This document shows positions 33,607-42,792 of a DNA stretch of 64,000 bases, in pieces. The stretch comes from Chrysemys picta bellii (lineage: Eukaryota; Chordata; Testudines; Emydidae): positions 25,985,067 through 26,049,066 of the forward strand of contig NC_088809.1 of the NCBI RefSeq assembly GCF_011386835.1. The letters are read 5' to 3'. A program made the position numbers and the translations under genes. The notes beneath the pieces are model-generated. The model worked only from the letters and a program-made list of their open reading frames with translations, was not told the DNA's origin and did not search any database. The stretch's first letter is position 1. Every line of letters starts with the position of its first letter.

Positions 33607-33928
33607 AAATAAATCTGTTAGTCTTTAAGGTGCCACCAGACTCCTTGTTGTGTTTGTAGATATACTACTGATTATATAAAAACTAACAATATTTCCCACA
33701 TTTCAAGGACGATTTTAACTAGTTGATTCTGGGAAATTTTCACAGGAGAGTGCATCAGCCACTTTGTTAGAAGCTCCTGAAATGTATTGTATTTCAAAAT
33801 CAAAATCTTGGAGAACTAAACTCCACCGAAGAAGTTTTTTGTTATTTATCAGGGGGTAGCCGTGTTAGTCTGTATCTACAAAAACAACAAAGAGTCTGGT
33901 GGCACCTTAAAGACTAACAGATTTATTT

Positions 33929-33967
33929 GGGCATAAGCTTTCGTGAGTAAAAACCTCGCTTCTTCGG
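33929..33967 (-). ncRNA. Hammerhead-like motif, minus arm of insertion 4
   Basis: On the minus strand: CCGAAGA, AGCGAGGTTTTTACTCAC, GAAA, GCTTATGC, CC. Stem II is weakened compared with the other copies. The inverted partner is at 36110-36148. Confidence 0.35.
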
Positions 33968-34070
33968 ATGCATAGAGTGAAAGCTACAGATGCAGGCATT
34001 ATATACAGACACATGGAGAGCAGGGAGTTACTTCACAAGTGGCGAACCAGTGTTGACAAGGCCAATTCAA

Positions 34071-35501
34071 TCAGGGTGGATGTAGTCCACTCCCAATAAT
34101 AGATGAGGAGGTGTCAATTCCAGGAGAGGAAAAGCTGCTTCTGTAGTGAGCCAGCCACTCCCAATCCCTATTCAAGCCCAGATTAATGGTGTTGAATTTG
34201 CAAATGAATTTTAGTTCTGCTGTTTCTCTTTGAAGTCTGTTTCTGAAGTTTTTTTGTTCAATGACAGTGACTTTTAAATCTGTGATAGAATGACCAGGGA
34301 GATTGAAGTGTTCACTTACTGGCTTGTGTATGTTACCATTCCTGATGTCCGATTTGTGTCCATTTATTCTTTTGCGGAGGGACTGTCCGGTTTGGCCAAT
34401 GTACATGGCAGAGGGGCATTGCTGGCACATGATGGCATATATGACATTAGTGGATGTGCAGGTGAATGAGCCCCTGATGGTGTGGCTGATGTGGTTGGGT
34501 CCTCTGATGCTGTTGCCAGAGTAGATATGGGGACAGAGTAGGCAACGAGGTTTGCTACAGGGATAGGTTCCTGGGTTGGTGTTTCTGTGGTGTGGTGTGT
34601 AGTTGCTGGTGAGTATTTGCTTCAGGTTGGGGGGTTGTCTGTAAGCAAGGACTGGCCTGCCTCCCAAGGTCTGTGAGAGTGAGGGATCATTTTCCAGGAT
34701 AGGTTGTAGGTCGTGGATAATGCGCTGGAGAGGTTTTAGCTGGGGGCTGTATGTGATGGCCAGTGGTGTTCTGTTATTGTCCTTGTTGGGCCTGTCCTGT
34801 AGTAGGTGATTTCTGGGTACCCGTCTTGCTCTGTCAATCTGTTTCCTCACTTCCCCAGGTGGGTATTGTAGTTTTACGAATGCTTGATAAAGATCTTGTA
34901 GGTGTTTGTCTCTGTCTGAGGGGTTGGAGCAAATTCGGTTGTATCTTAGGGCTTGGCTGTAGACAATGGATCGTATGATGTGTCTTGGATGGAAGCTGGA
35001 GGCATGTAGGTACGTATAGCGGTCAGTAGGTTTCCGGTATAGGGTGGTGTTTATGTGACCATCACTTATTTGTACTGTAGTGTCCAGGAAGTGGATCTCT
35101 TTTGTGGACTGGTCCAGGCTGAGGTTAATGGTGGGGTGGAAATTGTTGAAGTCCAGGTGGAATTCTTCAAGGGCCTCCTTTCCGTGGGTCCATATGATGA
35201 AGATGTCATCAATGTAGCGCAAGTAGAGGAGGGGCACTAGGGGACGAGAGCTGAGGAAGCGTTGTTCTAAGTCAGCCATAAAAATGTTGGCATACTGTGG
35301 GGCCATGCGGGTACCCATAGCAGTGCCACTGACTTGAAGGTATAAGTTGTCCCCAAATCTGAAGTGGTTGTGGGTGAGGACAAAGTCACAAAGCTCAGCC
35401 ACCAGGCTTGCTGTGGCCTCATCAGGGATACTGTTCCTGACAGCTTGTAGTCCATCCTCATGTGGAATATTGGTATACACACCACACCACAGAAACACCA
35501 A
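34071..35501 (-). CDS. PLE protein, partial RT plus GIY-YIG endonuclease
   Basis: 476 codons are open. The first 8-10 residues come from the inverted arm, so the ATG at 35501 is an accident of the junction. True PLE sequence starts at YTNIPHEDG, an RT motif. Catalytic YIDDIFIIW lies near residues 93-101. GTAMGTRMAPQYANIFM (about 60-75) is RT motif 4. The C-terminal part holds CSKPRCLLCPHI and then the GIY-YIG nuclease, with VIYAI, YIGQTGQSLRKRINGHK and a Glu in QRETAELKFI. PLEs prime on nicked chromosomal DNA with this endonuclease. The N-terminal fingers are missing, so the copy is dead, but the frame has no stop. Confidence 0.9.
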   Translation of the reverse strand: MVFLWCGVYTNIPHEDGLQAVRNSIPDEATASLVAELCDFVLTHNHFRFGDNLYLQVSGTAMGTRMAPQYANIFMADLEQRFLSSRPLVPLLYLRYIDDIFIIWTHGKEALEEFHLDFNNFHPTINLSLDQSTKEIHFLDTTVQISDGHINTTLYRKPTDRYTYLHASSFHPRHIIRSIVYSQALRYNRICSNPSDRDKHLQDLYQAFVKLQYPPGEVRKQIDRARRVPRNHLLQDRPNKDNNRTPLAITYSPQLKPLQRIIHDLQPILENDPSLSQTLGGRPVLAYRQPPNLKQILTSNYTPHHRNTNPGTYPCSKPRCLLCPHIYSGNSIRGPNHISHTIRGSFTCTSTNVIYAIMCQQCPSAMYIGQTGQSLRKRINGHKSDIRNGNIHKPVSEHFNLPGHSITDLKVTVIEQKNFRNRLQRETAELKFICKFNTINLGLNRDWEWLAHYRSSFSSPGIDTSSSIIGSGLHPP

Positions 35502-36109
35502 CCCAGGAACCTATCCCTGTAGCAAACCTCGTTGCCTACTCTGTCCCCATATCTACTCTGGCAACAGCATCAGAGGACCCAACCACATCAGCCACACCAT
35601 CAGGGGCTCATTCACCTGCACATCCACTAATGTCATATATGCCATCATGTGCCAGCAATGCCCCTCTGCCATGTACATTGGCCAAACCGGACAGTCCCTC
35701 CGCAAAAGAATAAATGGACACAAATCGGACATCAGGAATGGTAACATACACAAGCCAGTAAGTGAACACTTCAATCTCCCTGGTCATTCTATCACAGATT
35801 TAAAAGTCACTGTCATTGAACAAAAAAACTTCAGAAACAGACTTCAAAGAGAAACAGCAGAACTAAAATTCATTTGCAAATTCAACACCATTAATCTGGG
35901 CTTGAATAGGGATTGGGAGTGGCTGGCTCACTACAGAAGCAGCTTTTCCTCTCCTGGAATTGACACCTCCTCATCTATTATTGGGAGTGGACTACATCCA
36001 CCCTGATTGAATTGGCCTTGTCAACACTGGTTCGCCACTTGTGAAGTAACTCCCTGCTCTCCATGTGTCTGTATATAATGCCTGCATCTGTAGCTTTCAC
36101 TCTATGCAT

Positions 36110-36148
36110 CCGAAGAAGCGAGGTTTTTACTCACGAAAGCTTATGCCC
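36110..36148 (+). ncRNA. Hammerhead-like motif, plus arm of insertion 4
   Basis: Same sequence as 33929-33967 in the opposite arm: CCGAAGA, AGCGAGGTTTTTACTCAC, GAAA, GCTTATGC, CC. It shares the weakened stem II and the U4 to C change, so activity is doubtful. Confidence 0.35.
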
Positions 36149-36480
36149 AAATAAATCTGTTAGTCTTTAAGGTGCCACCAGACTCTTTGTTGTTTTTTGT
36201 TATTGTTCTTGATGGTATGAAGCCACTTCAGTGCAGCATGGTCAATTTGCAGGTGGAAACCCCATCCCCAAACATATGGACATAGCCTTTCCAGAGCGTA
36301 CATAATGGCGTAACATTCCTTTTAGCTGATTGACCAGTGGCTTTCCCTCTCAGACAGTATTTTGCTGAGAAACACGACAGGATGGAATTCTTGATCCAGT
36401 CCTTTCTGCATTAAAACTGCTCCCACTCCACGCTCGGACGCATCTGTGGGAAAGGTTTGTCAAAGTCTGGGGCCCTTAGC

Positions 36481-37690
36481 ACAGAGTCAGACATGAGTGT
36501 CACTTTAAGCTGGTTAAAGGCCTTTTGACACTCTTCAGTCCACTGAACGGCATTTGGCTGTTTCTTTTTGGTCAGGTCTGTCAGTGGGGCGCCGATTTGG
36601 CTGTAGTGTGGTACAAATGGCCTGTAATATCTAGCCAAGCCTAAGAAGGACTGCACCTGTTTCTTTGACTTTGGGACAGGCCACTTTTTGGATAGCATTC
36701 ACTTTGGCCTGTAGGGGGTTGATAGTTCCTTGACCCACCAGTGTCCAAGATAAGTCACTCTGTTTAGGCCTATTTGACACTTTTTAGCCTTAACAGTTAG
36801 TCCTGCCTCCCTTATGCGCTCAAAGACTTTTTGTAGATGCTCCAGGTGTTCTGCCCATGAATCAGAAAAGATGGCCACATCATCAAGGTAAGGCGACTGC
36901 AGATTCTCCCAGTCCCTCTAGACCACCATCTACAAGTTTCTGGAAGGTGGCGGGTGCATTTCGCAGCCCAAAGGGGAGCACATCAAATTCATACAGCCCT
37001 GCGTGGGTGATGAAGGCTGCCCTTTCCTTGGCAGATTAATCTGGCAGTACTTGCCAGTATCCCCTGGTTAAGTCTAAGGTAGAAGTGAACTGGGCACGTC
37101 TCAGTTTCTCCAATAGCTCATCTGTGCATGGCACTGGATAGTTGTCTGGGTGAGTCACAGCATTTAGCTTATGGTAGTCCATGCAAAAGTGTATTTCCCC
37201 ATCTGGTTTGGGAACTAGAACCTCTGGAGATGCCCATGCACTGTTAGAGCAGCGGATTACCCCCATCTGCAGCATGTCCTGGATCTCCCATTCTATAGCA
37301 GTTTTGGCTTGAGGAGACACCCGGTAAGGTTGGGCTCTAATTGGGCGAGCATTACCTGTGTCGATGGAGTGGTACGCCTGTTCGGTCTGTCCCGGGGTGG
37401 CTGAGAACATCGGTGCGAAGCTAGTGCACAGCTCCTTGATCTGCTGTCGCTGCATATGTCCGAGGGTCATTGAGAGGTTCACCTCTTCCTCACCACCATC
37501 ACTTTTTCCTTTGTAGTAGACACCTTCAGGCCACTCAGTGTCATCTCCTCCCTGGGCTGTAAGCTGACAAACTGTAAATTCTCTGTAATAAAAGGGCTTT
37601 AGAGAATTAACATGGTACACTTTAGGCTTTGGGTTTGAGGTGGGGGGTGCTGTGAGATAGTTAACAGCTCCCAGGCGCTCCTGGACCATG
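36481..37690 (-). pseudogene. GMR1-like reverse transcriptase
   Basis: The minus frame 37716-37036 opens in the GPY/F tail of integrase (WEGPF) and runs on into RT with DMLQMGVIRCSNSAWASPEV, CMDYHKLNAVTHPDNYPVP and TSTLDLTRGYWQV. The palm Asp motif appears as PYLDDVAIFSD at about 36890-36860. The connection and start of RNase H follow (PVPKSKKQVQSFLGLARYYR, about 36690-36620; FNQLKVTLMSDSVL). Stops and frameshifts break it. Integrase directly precedes RT, the key sign of GMR1 order. Confidence 0.87.
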
Positions 37691-37893
37691 AATGGCCCTT
37701 CCCACGACGCTTCCATCTTATGGGCCTGGAGCGACTTCAGGACCGTGACTTGGTCCCCTACTTTGAAGGAACACTCTCTGGAATATTTATCATAGCAGGC
37801 CTTTTGCTCTTCCTGAGCATCTTTTAGGTTTTCTCTAACTACGGCTAAAGAGGCTCAGAGGGTGTTTTGCAGGTTGTCTACAAAGTCCAGAAT

Positions 37894-38062
37894 CAGAGGG
37901 GTAGCCGTGTTATTCTGGATCTGTAAAAAGCAACAAAGAGTCCTGTGGCACCTTAAAGACTAACAGATGTATTGGAGCATAAGCTTTCGTGGGTGAATAC
38001 CCACTTCGTCAGACGCCATGCGTCTGTCGAAGTGGTTATTCACCCACGAAAGCTTATGCTCC
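37894..38062. mobile_element. PLE inverted-arm insertion 5
   Basis: 169 bp with a minus arm (37894 to about 38017) and a short plus arm (about 38022-38062). The TSD AAAGTCCAGAAT (12 bp) is at 37882-37893 and 38063-38074. The minus arm bears the extension with GGTAGCCGTGTTATTCTGG. The plus arm stops at GCTTATGCTCC, next to the predicted hammerhead cleavage position. Confidence 0.88.
37974..38012 (-). ncRNA. Best hammerhead-ribozyme-like motif (PLE insertion 5)
   Basis: On the minus strand: CTGACGA (a perfect CUGANGA box), then a 6-bp perfect stem GTGGGT/ACCCAC with loop ATTC, then GAAA, then stem III GC-TTAT-GC with an A-U closing pair, then TC. One additional A precedes stem II. No convincing stem I was found. 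Confidence 0.5.
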
Positions 38063-38536
38063 AAAGTCCAGAATGTTAGTTCTTGGAGAAGGCATAAACC
38101 ACCCCCATTGCTGCTTCACCAAATGTAATGGTCCCTTAACCTCACGGCCATACACAAGTTCAAACGGTGAAAACCCTAAACTGGGATATGGTACAGCCCT
38201 GTAGGCAAAGAGCATCTGCTGCAACACTAGGTCCCAATCATTGGAGTGCTCATTTACGAATTTACATATCATGGCCCCCAAAGTTCCATTAAACTTCTCC
38301 ACCAGGCCATTTGTTTGATGGTGGTAAAGGGTGGCAACCAAGTGGTTCACCCCATGAGGTTCCCACAGGCTTTTCATGGTCCCTGCCAGGAAATTAGTTC
38401 CCGAATCCATAAGGATGTCGGAGGGCCAACCTACCCTGGCAAAAATGTCTGTTAATGCCTGGCACACGCTTTGAGCCCTGGTGTTGCTTAGAGCTACTGC
38501 TTCCAGCCATCAGGTGGCAAAATCCATGAAAGTCAG

Positions 38537-38874
38537 TGTGATGTTGCACTCTATATGATTTTATGAAAATATGCTAATTGTAACTGGAATATGCTTTACG
38601 CAAAAGGTCTTTTGTAAGATATCATTACAAAGCTTATAATCTACTGAGTGTGATCATCCTATTTGTATAAATGTACCACTTCTGTAAGCTGCTCTCAGGT
38701 TAAGCCTGCAGCTGTGGGGTGAGTAATTCAAACCCTGGGTCTGTGGTGGAGCAGATGGGCATGTCTGGCAAGACAGGGTGCTGCGGTCCTGAGCTGACAG
38801 GGAAAGCAGGAGCAGAGGTAGTCTTGGCACATCAGTTGGCAGCCAAGGGAGTTTCTGTGATTCAGCCAGTCACA
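38537..38874. mobile_element. Nested solo LTR with perfect TSD
   Basis: 338 bp from TGTGATGTTGCAC to CCAGTCACA, with inverted TGTGA/TCACA ends. The target duplication GTCAG is exact (38532-38536 and 38875-38879). Removing the element and one repeat restores the integrase frame AVHT to FMDFAT. It contains a TATGATTTTATGAAAATATG block typical of a sauropsid ERV-type LTR. Confidence 0.9.
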
Positions 38875-39189
38875 GTCAGTATGTACTGCTTTCCTCTTTT
38901 TCGGAAAAGGACCCAGAATATCCACTGCTACGAGCTGAAATGGAACCTCAATTATGGGGAGTGGCTGGAAAGGGGCTTTGACCTGGTCTTGGGGTTTTCC
39001 CACTCTCTGGCACACCTCACAAGACCGGACATAAGTAGAAACGTCCTTGCCCATTCCCTCCCAGTGGAAGGACTTCCCCAAACGGTCTTTGGTTCTGTTC
39101 ACCCCAGAATGGCCACTAGGATGATCGTGGGCTAAGCTCAAGAGCTTTACCCAGTACTTAGTTGGAACTACCAACTGTCTTTGAGGATG

Positions 39190-40070
39190 TCAGTCTTCCT
39201 GGTGCCCACCAGAAAGAGTTTCCTTGTATAAAAGTCCTCTTTCTACCACAAACCAGGATCGATTAGAAGAGCTGAGAGGCGGTGGGGTGCTCCGTGCCAC
39301 CATCCAAGCTCCTTGGAGGCTTTCATCTGCTTCCTGCTTGGCCTGGAACTGTTCCCTTGATGCTGGAGACATCAGTTCCTCACTGGATTGTGGACTGGGC
39401 CTTGGTCCCTCTGGAAGCGATGTAGGTGATGGGGCTGTTTCTGTTGACTGTGAACCACTCTCCGCTGGTGCACTAGGTTGTGTTTCAGGCTCTGGTTGAG
39501 CCTCTTGCGTAGGTTTATCTGGTGCTGCCAGTGCAGGCTCAGTGGTGCCCTCTGGTGTTGGAGTTGTAGACAGGGTTGCAAGCGCTGGACTCAGTGCTGG
39601 CAATGGTTCTGGTGCTGGTTGCTCCGCCAGTTCCGGTTCTGAGACTGGCTCTGTCTGGGTCTCTGCCACTGGATCCACTACTGCTGTCGCAGACCTTGGC
39701 ATGGGGTCCGGTTCCACCACCTCAATCTGGGTCTCTGGTAACACAGACTGGGCCCTTGTAGAAGGCTCAGGAACAGAGCTAGGTGTGAAGGCTTGCTTAG
39801 CCTGGCTGCGGGTGACCATTCCCACCCTCTTGGCTAGCTTCACATGGTGGGCCAAGTCTTCCCCCAGCAGCATGGGAATGGGATAATCATCATAGACTGA
39901 CCATATTCCTGACCAGCCCTTGTACTGGACAGGCAAGTTGGCTGTAGGCAAGTCAAAAGAGTTTGACTTGAAGGGTTGAATCATCACTTGGGCCTCTGAG
40001 TTGATGAATTTGGGGTCCACTAAGGATTGGTGGATAGCTGACACCTGTGCTCCAGTGTCCCTCATGCGAT
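39190..40070 (-). pseudogene. GMR1-like protease and proline-rich linker
   Basis: The frame of 291 codons starts MRDTGAQVSAIHQSLVD, the retropepsin active-site DTGA, with PMLLGEDLAHHVKLAKRV later (the ILGxD-type flap region). From about residue 100 to 250 it is a repetitive Pro/Glu/Ser/Thr linker (PEPLPALSPA-like). Near the end REQFQAKQEADESLQ leads into integrase. The protease would mature Gag. The long linker is unusual for Gypsy elements. Confidence 0.82.
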
Positions 40071-40189
40071 AACCTTCTTCTCGCCCACACTCACAGTTTC
40101 CCTTCGCTCTGAGGGTATCTGGGAGGCATCTGGGCCTGAGGACCTTTGGTGTGACCCCAGTGCAATGAACTGTAATCTGTTGGGGTTCT

Positions 40190-41225
40190 TGGGACAGTTG
40201 GTCTTTACATGCCCCAGCTCATTACATTTAACACACTGCCCAGCTGACTGGTCAGTGGTGTGAGGTGGGTTGCTGGAGAATGGTGTGGTGGGACAACAAG
40301 GTGTCTGGGTTTTCCTTGGGGTATAGATGGGGCCTTGGTCTGCTCCCGGTGGTATGGTGTGGTCTCGGGGTGTCCCTTCTGGTATCCGCCCAAACTGCGA
40401 CCAGGGTTGTCCCTCTCTGCTACCTCCACCCGTTTTGTTCCGATTTTCCCCACCTCTGTGGTGGTCTGGGACTGCTCATATTGATCAGCATAAGAAGCAA
40501 GACTTTCTGCTGAGTCCATTTTCTTAGCCATAAGCACTGTTTTACATCATCATTGGTCATAGTCAGGAACTGCTCCTGTACAACCAAATCACACATTCCT
40601 TCAGAGCTAGTTACACCCCTTCCTTTGACCCATTTATCTAACAGATCCTTTATCTGGTTTACATAAGCCACATTACTTAGTCCAGCCCCTCTCTTAAGGG
40701 CTCTAAATTTTACGCTGTAAGTTTCAGGTGTAATTTGAAATTGTTTCAAAACCAAATCCTTAAATTTACCATAGTCAGAAGCATTCTCAATAGGCATCTT
40801 GTTGAATATGTCCAGAGCTTTTCCAGTCAATTTTGCTACCAGTATGGTCATCTTGTGATCTTCAGGAATTGCATGGGGTGTGCTCAGTCTCTCCAAGGTG
40901 ATGAAATATTCAGCAATATCACTGGATTCGGCATACTGTGAAATAGTCACTCCCATTTGTGGATTTTTGTGGAAGTGGAGCCAGCTGCTGAAGGGTTCTG
41001 TCTTTTCAACCTCATAACAGCCAGTTCATGCTTCTGGGCCTCAATCAGGGCCTGTATTTCTTTGTCTTTTAACTCCAGGGCTCTTTTATGGGCATCCTCC
41101 TCCCTAACTGTTTCTGCCTCCAACTCCAAGAGCTTTAAGGCTATTTGTCTTTCATTTTCTTTCTGTCTCTCTTCAGCTTCCAATCTGGCTAATTCTAGTT
41201 TCTCTTGGACCTCACTTTCCGTCAT
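40190..41225 (-). pseudogene. GMR1-like Gag
   Basis: It starts at 41225 with a charged coiled-coil-like N-terminus (EKLELARLEAEERQKENERQ) and shifts frame near 40950. It continues with YAESSDIAEYFITLERL, LTGKALDIFN, and FQITPETYSVKFRALKRG. The nucleocapsid knuckle CVKCNELGHVKTNC (C-X2-C-X4-H-X4-C) is at about 40195-40238. It aligns by eye with the Gag of 50706-54902. One or two frameshifts are present. Confidence 0.83.
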
Positions 41226-41464
41226 CCTAGCCTCCCTGCGCTTAGCCTAGCCTAACCCGAAAGCTAGAAAGAAAAAAATAACAGCTTGTGAATTCCCTTG
41301 CAGGAACTTAGCTACTCAGCATCCAGGCAAAGAAAGAAAAAAAACGCCAACTACTCTCAGCTAAAAAAAAAATGTCCTTTTAAAAAAGAACATCCCTGGT
41401 TTTCAATCAGCCAAAAGAAAAAATGTTTTTAAAATCCTGAGATCTGTGCTTCTGGTTCAAAATG

Positions 41465-41484
41465 ATCCCACCTCGCTGCCACCA
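41465..41484 (-). promoter_or_regulatory. Primer-binding site of the GMR1-like element
   Basis: Directly after the 5' LTR on the minus strand: TGGTGGCAGCGAGGTGGGAT. It starts with TGG, complementary to a tRNA CCA end. The following bases resemble the complement of tRNA-Leu 3' ends, but imperfectly, so the tRNA is tentative. Confidence 0.6.
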
Positions 41485-42792
41485 TGTCAGGGTTCCCTCC
41501 CCACTCTGAACTGTGGGGTACAGATGTGGGGACCCGCATGAAAGACCCCCTAAGTTTATATTCCACCAGCTTAGGTTAAAAACTTCCCCAAGGCACAAAT
41601 TCCTTTCCTTGTCCTTGGACGATATTGCTGTCACCACCAAGTGATTTAAACAAACATTCAGGAGGGGCCACTTGGAGCCCTATCCCCCCAAAACATCCCC
41701 CCAAACCCCTTCACCCCCTTTCCTGGGGAGGCTTGTGTTGCGGAGTGTGGGGGACTCAGGGCCCTGTACCCCCGGCTTCCTGCGATTCACCATGACTCTC
41801 AGCCAGCCAGTAAAGCAGAAGGTTTATTTAGATGACAGGAACACAGTCCAAGACAGGTCTTGCAGGCACAGACAACAGGATCCTCCTCAGTTAGGTCCAT
41901 CTTGGGGTCCCCGGGCACCCCAGCCCTCTTGGGAGGTCAGAGCCCTGTCTGCCTCCCAGCCATATCACCAGCCAGCTCCTGAAAACCCTCTCTTCAGCGA
42001 CCCCTCCCACAGCCCTTTGTTCAGTTTTCCAGGCAAAGGTGTCACCTGGCCTCTAACCCCTTCCTGGGTTCTCATGTTACATGCTCAGGTATTCTCCGTC
42101 GGTCAGTCTCCCATCCCCCAATGCAGACTATCCTAGCCACACTCCCCTGTCAGCATTCCAAGACCATGGTAAGAACAGTCCCAGTTCATCACAGCTTGAG
42201 AATAAACTACCAACCAAATAGGTTAACAAGGTGAGCACAGACCAGACCCTTGGGTTTTTAGGACACTAAAAACCAATCAGGTTCTTAAAAGAAGAACTTT
42301 ACTATAAAAAAAAAAGTAAAAGAAGCACCTCTGTAAAATCAGGATGGAAGGTAATTTTACAGGGTAATAAAAAGATTTAAAATGCAGAGGATTCCCCTCT
42401 AGGCTCAGCTTCAAAGTTACAAAACAGGAATACACCTCCCTCTTGGCATAGGGAAAATTCACAAGCTAAAACAAAAGTTAATATAATGCATTTCCTTGCT
42501 ATTAGTTACAATTTCTGTAATTTTAGATGTATCATGTCAGTAGAAGCTGGATTACCTGCTTAGTTTCTCTCTTTGTGTCAAGAGGGAACACATACAAAAG
42601 AGCACAAACAAAACCTTCCCCCAAGATTTGAAAGTATCTTCTTTTCCCATTGGTCCTTCGGGTCAGGTACCGACTAGGTTAATTGAACTAATTAACCCCT
42701 TTACAGGTAAGTGATTCTGTACCTCTGTCCAAGAGGGATTTTATATTACTGCATACATAAAGGTTGTTACCCTTCCCTTTATATTTATTACA
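41485..42792 (-). repeat. 5' LTR of the GMR1-like element, split by a solo LTR
   Basis: About 845 bp once the insertion 41736-42193 and one TSD copy are removed, matching the 838-bp partner at 31719-32556. It is bounded on the plus strand by TGTCAGGGTTCCC and TTTATTACA. Confidence 0.9.
41736..42193 (-). mobile_element. Solo LTR nested in the GMR1 LTR
   Basis: 458 bp with ends TGTTGCGGAG and CATCACA on the plus strand. The TSD GCTTG is exact (41731-41735 and 42194-42198). On the minus strand an AATAAA is present at 41828-41823 in the right place for an LTR poly(A) signal, so the LTR is probably in minus orientation. Confidence 0.9.

Larger units (their letters stand above)
32673..33656 (+). 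mobile_element. PLE insertion 3, single-arm, 5'-truncated
   Basis: 984 bp of PLE 3' sequence with the C-terminal ORF (to 33464), a 3' UTR and the PLE end. It is flanked by a 12-bp TSD TAGATATACTAC (32661-32672 and 33657-33668). It lies in the spacer between RNase H and the 3' LTR of the Gypsy element. It has no inverted arm and no end extension. Confidence 0.92.
33847..36192. mobile_element. PLE insertion 4, 2.35-kb palindromic insertion
   Basis: A minus-strand PLE copy (33847 to about 35475) with RT and endonuclease is joined head to head to a 5'-truncated plus-strand copy (about 35476-36192). The plus arm is almost identical to its inverted counterpart over about 710 bp. The 12-bp TSD TTTTTTGTTATT lies at 33835-33846 and 36193-36204. 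The minus arm has a 38-bp end extension (33847-33884). Confidence 0.92.
33669..36480 (-). pseudogene. GMR1-like RNase H, split by a PLE insertion
   Basis: On the minus strand the domain starts near 36440 with DASERGVGAVLMQKGLDQ, then VVFLSKILSERE. It is interrupted by PLE insertion 4 (33847-36204) and resumes at 33846 with [20 protein letters not shown] and NKVADALS. The latter is the conserved C-terminal motif. It degrades the RNA strand of the RNA-DNA hybrid in intact elements. At least one stop is present (SIS followed by TAA near 36318). Confidence 0.8.
37691..39175 (-). pseudogene. GMR1-like integrase, split by a PLE hairpin and a solo LTR
   Basis: The frame 39174-38885 gives the zinc-binding domain: LLSLAHDHPSGHSGVNRTKD with HFHWEGM-type sequence, then SYVRSCEVCQRVGK-type Cys pair. 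The core starts LVAVDILGPFPKKRKAVHT with its catalytic Asp and is cut by the solo LTR at 38537-38874. It resumes as FMDFAT, stop, WLEAVALS and then DILMDSGTNFLAGTM (second Asp) and HHQTNGLVEKFNGTLGAM (Glu). PLE insertion 5 (37894-38062) interrupts the linker before the WEGPF module. All three acidic residues remain, but stops are present. Confidence 0.87.
31719..42792 (-). mobile_element. GMR1-like Gypsy retrotransposon, complete but interrupted
   Basis: Both LTRs, a primer-binding site, gag, protease, integrase, RT, RNase H and a polypurine tract can be followed on the minus strand. Subtracting five insertions leaves about 6.7 kb. The order PR-IN-RT-RNH differs from ordinary Gypsy (PR-RT-RNH-IN) and is the mark of the GMR1 clade. 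Flanks CCCCT (31714-31718) and CCTCT (42793-42797) suggest a 5-bp TSD with one mismatch. Confidence 0.88.

Noticed and set aside
35347..36006. 219-codon plus-strand frame with a Met start and GIY-YIG sequence
   Set aside because: The first 40 or so residues are antisense of the minus arm; it is a fusion made by the palindrome junction, not a natural gene. The PLE part is covered under insertion 4.
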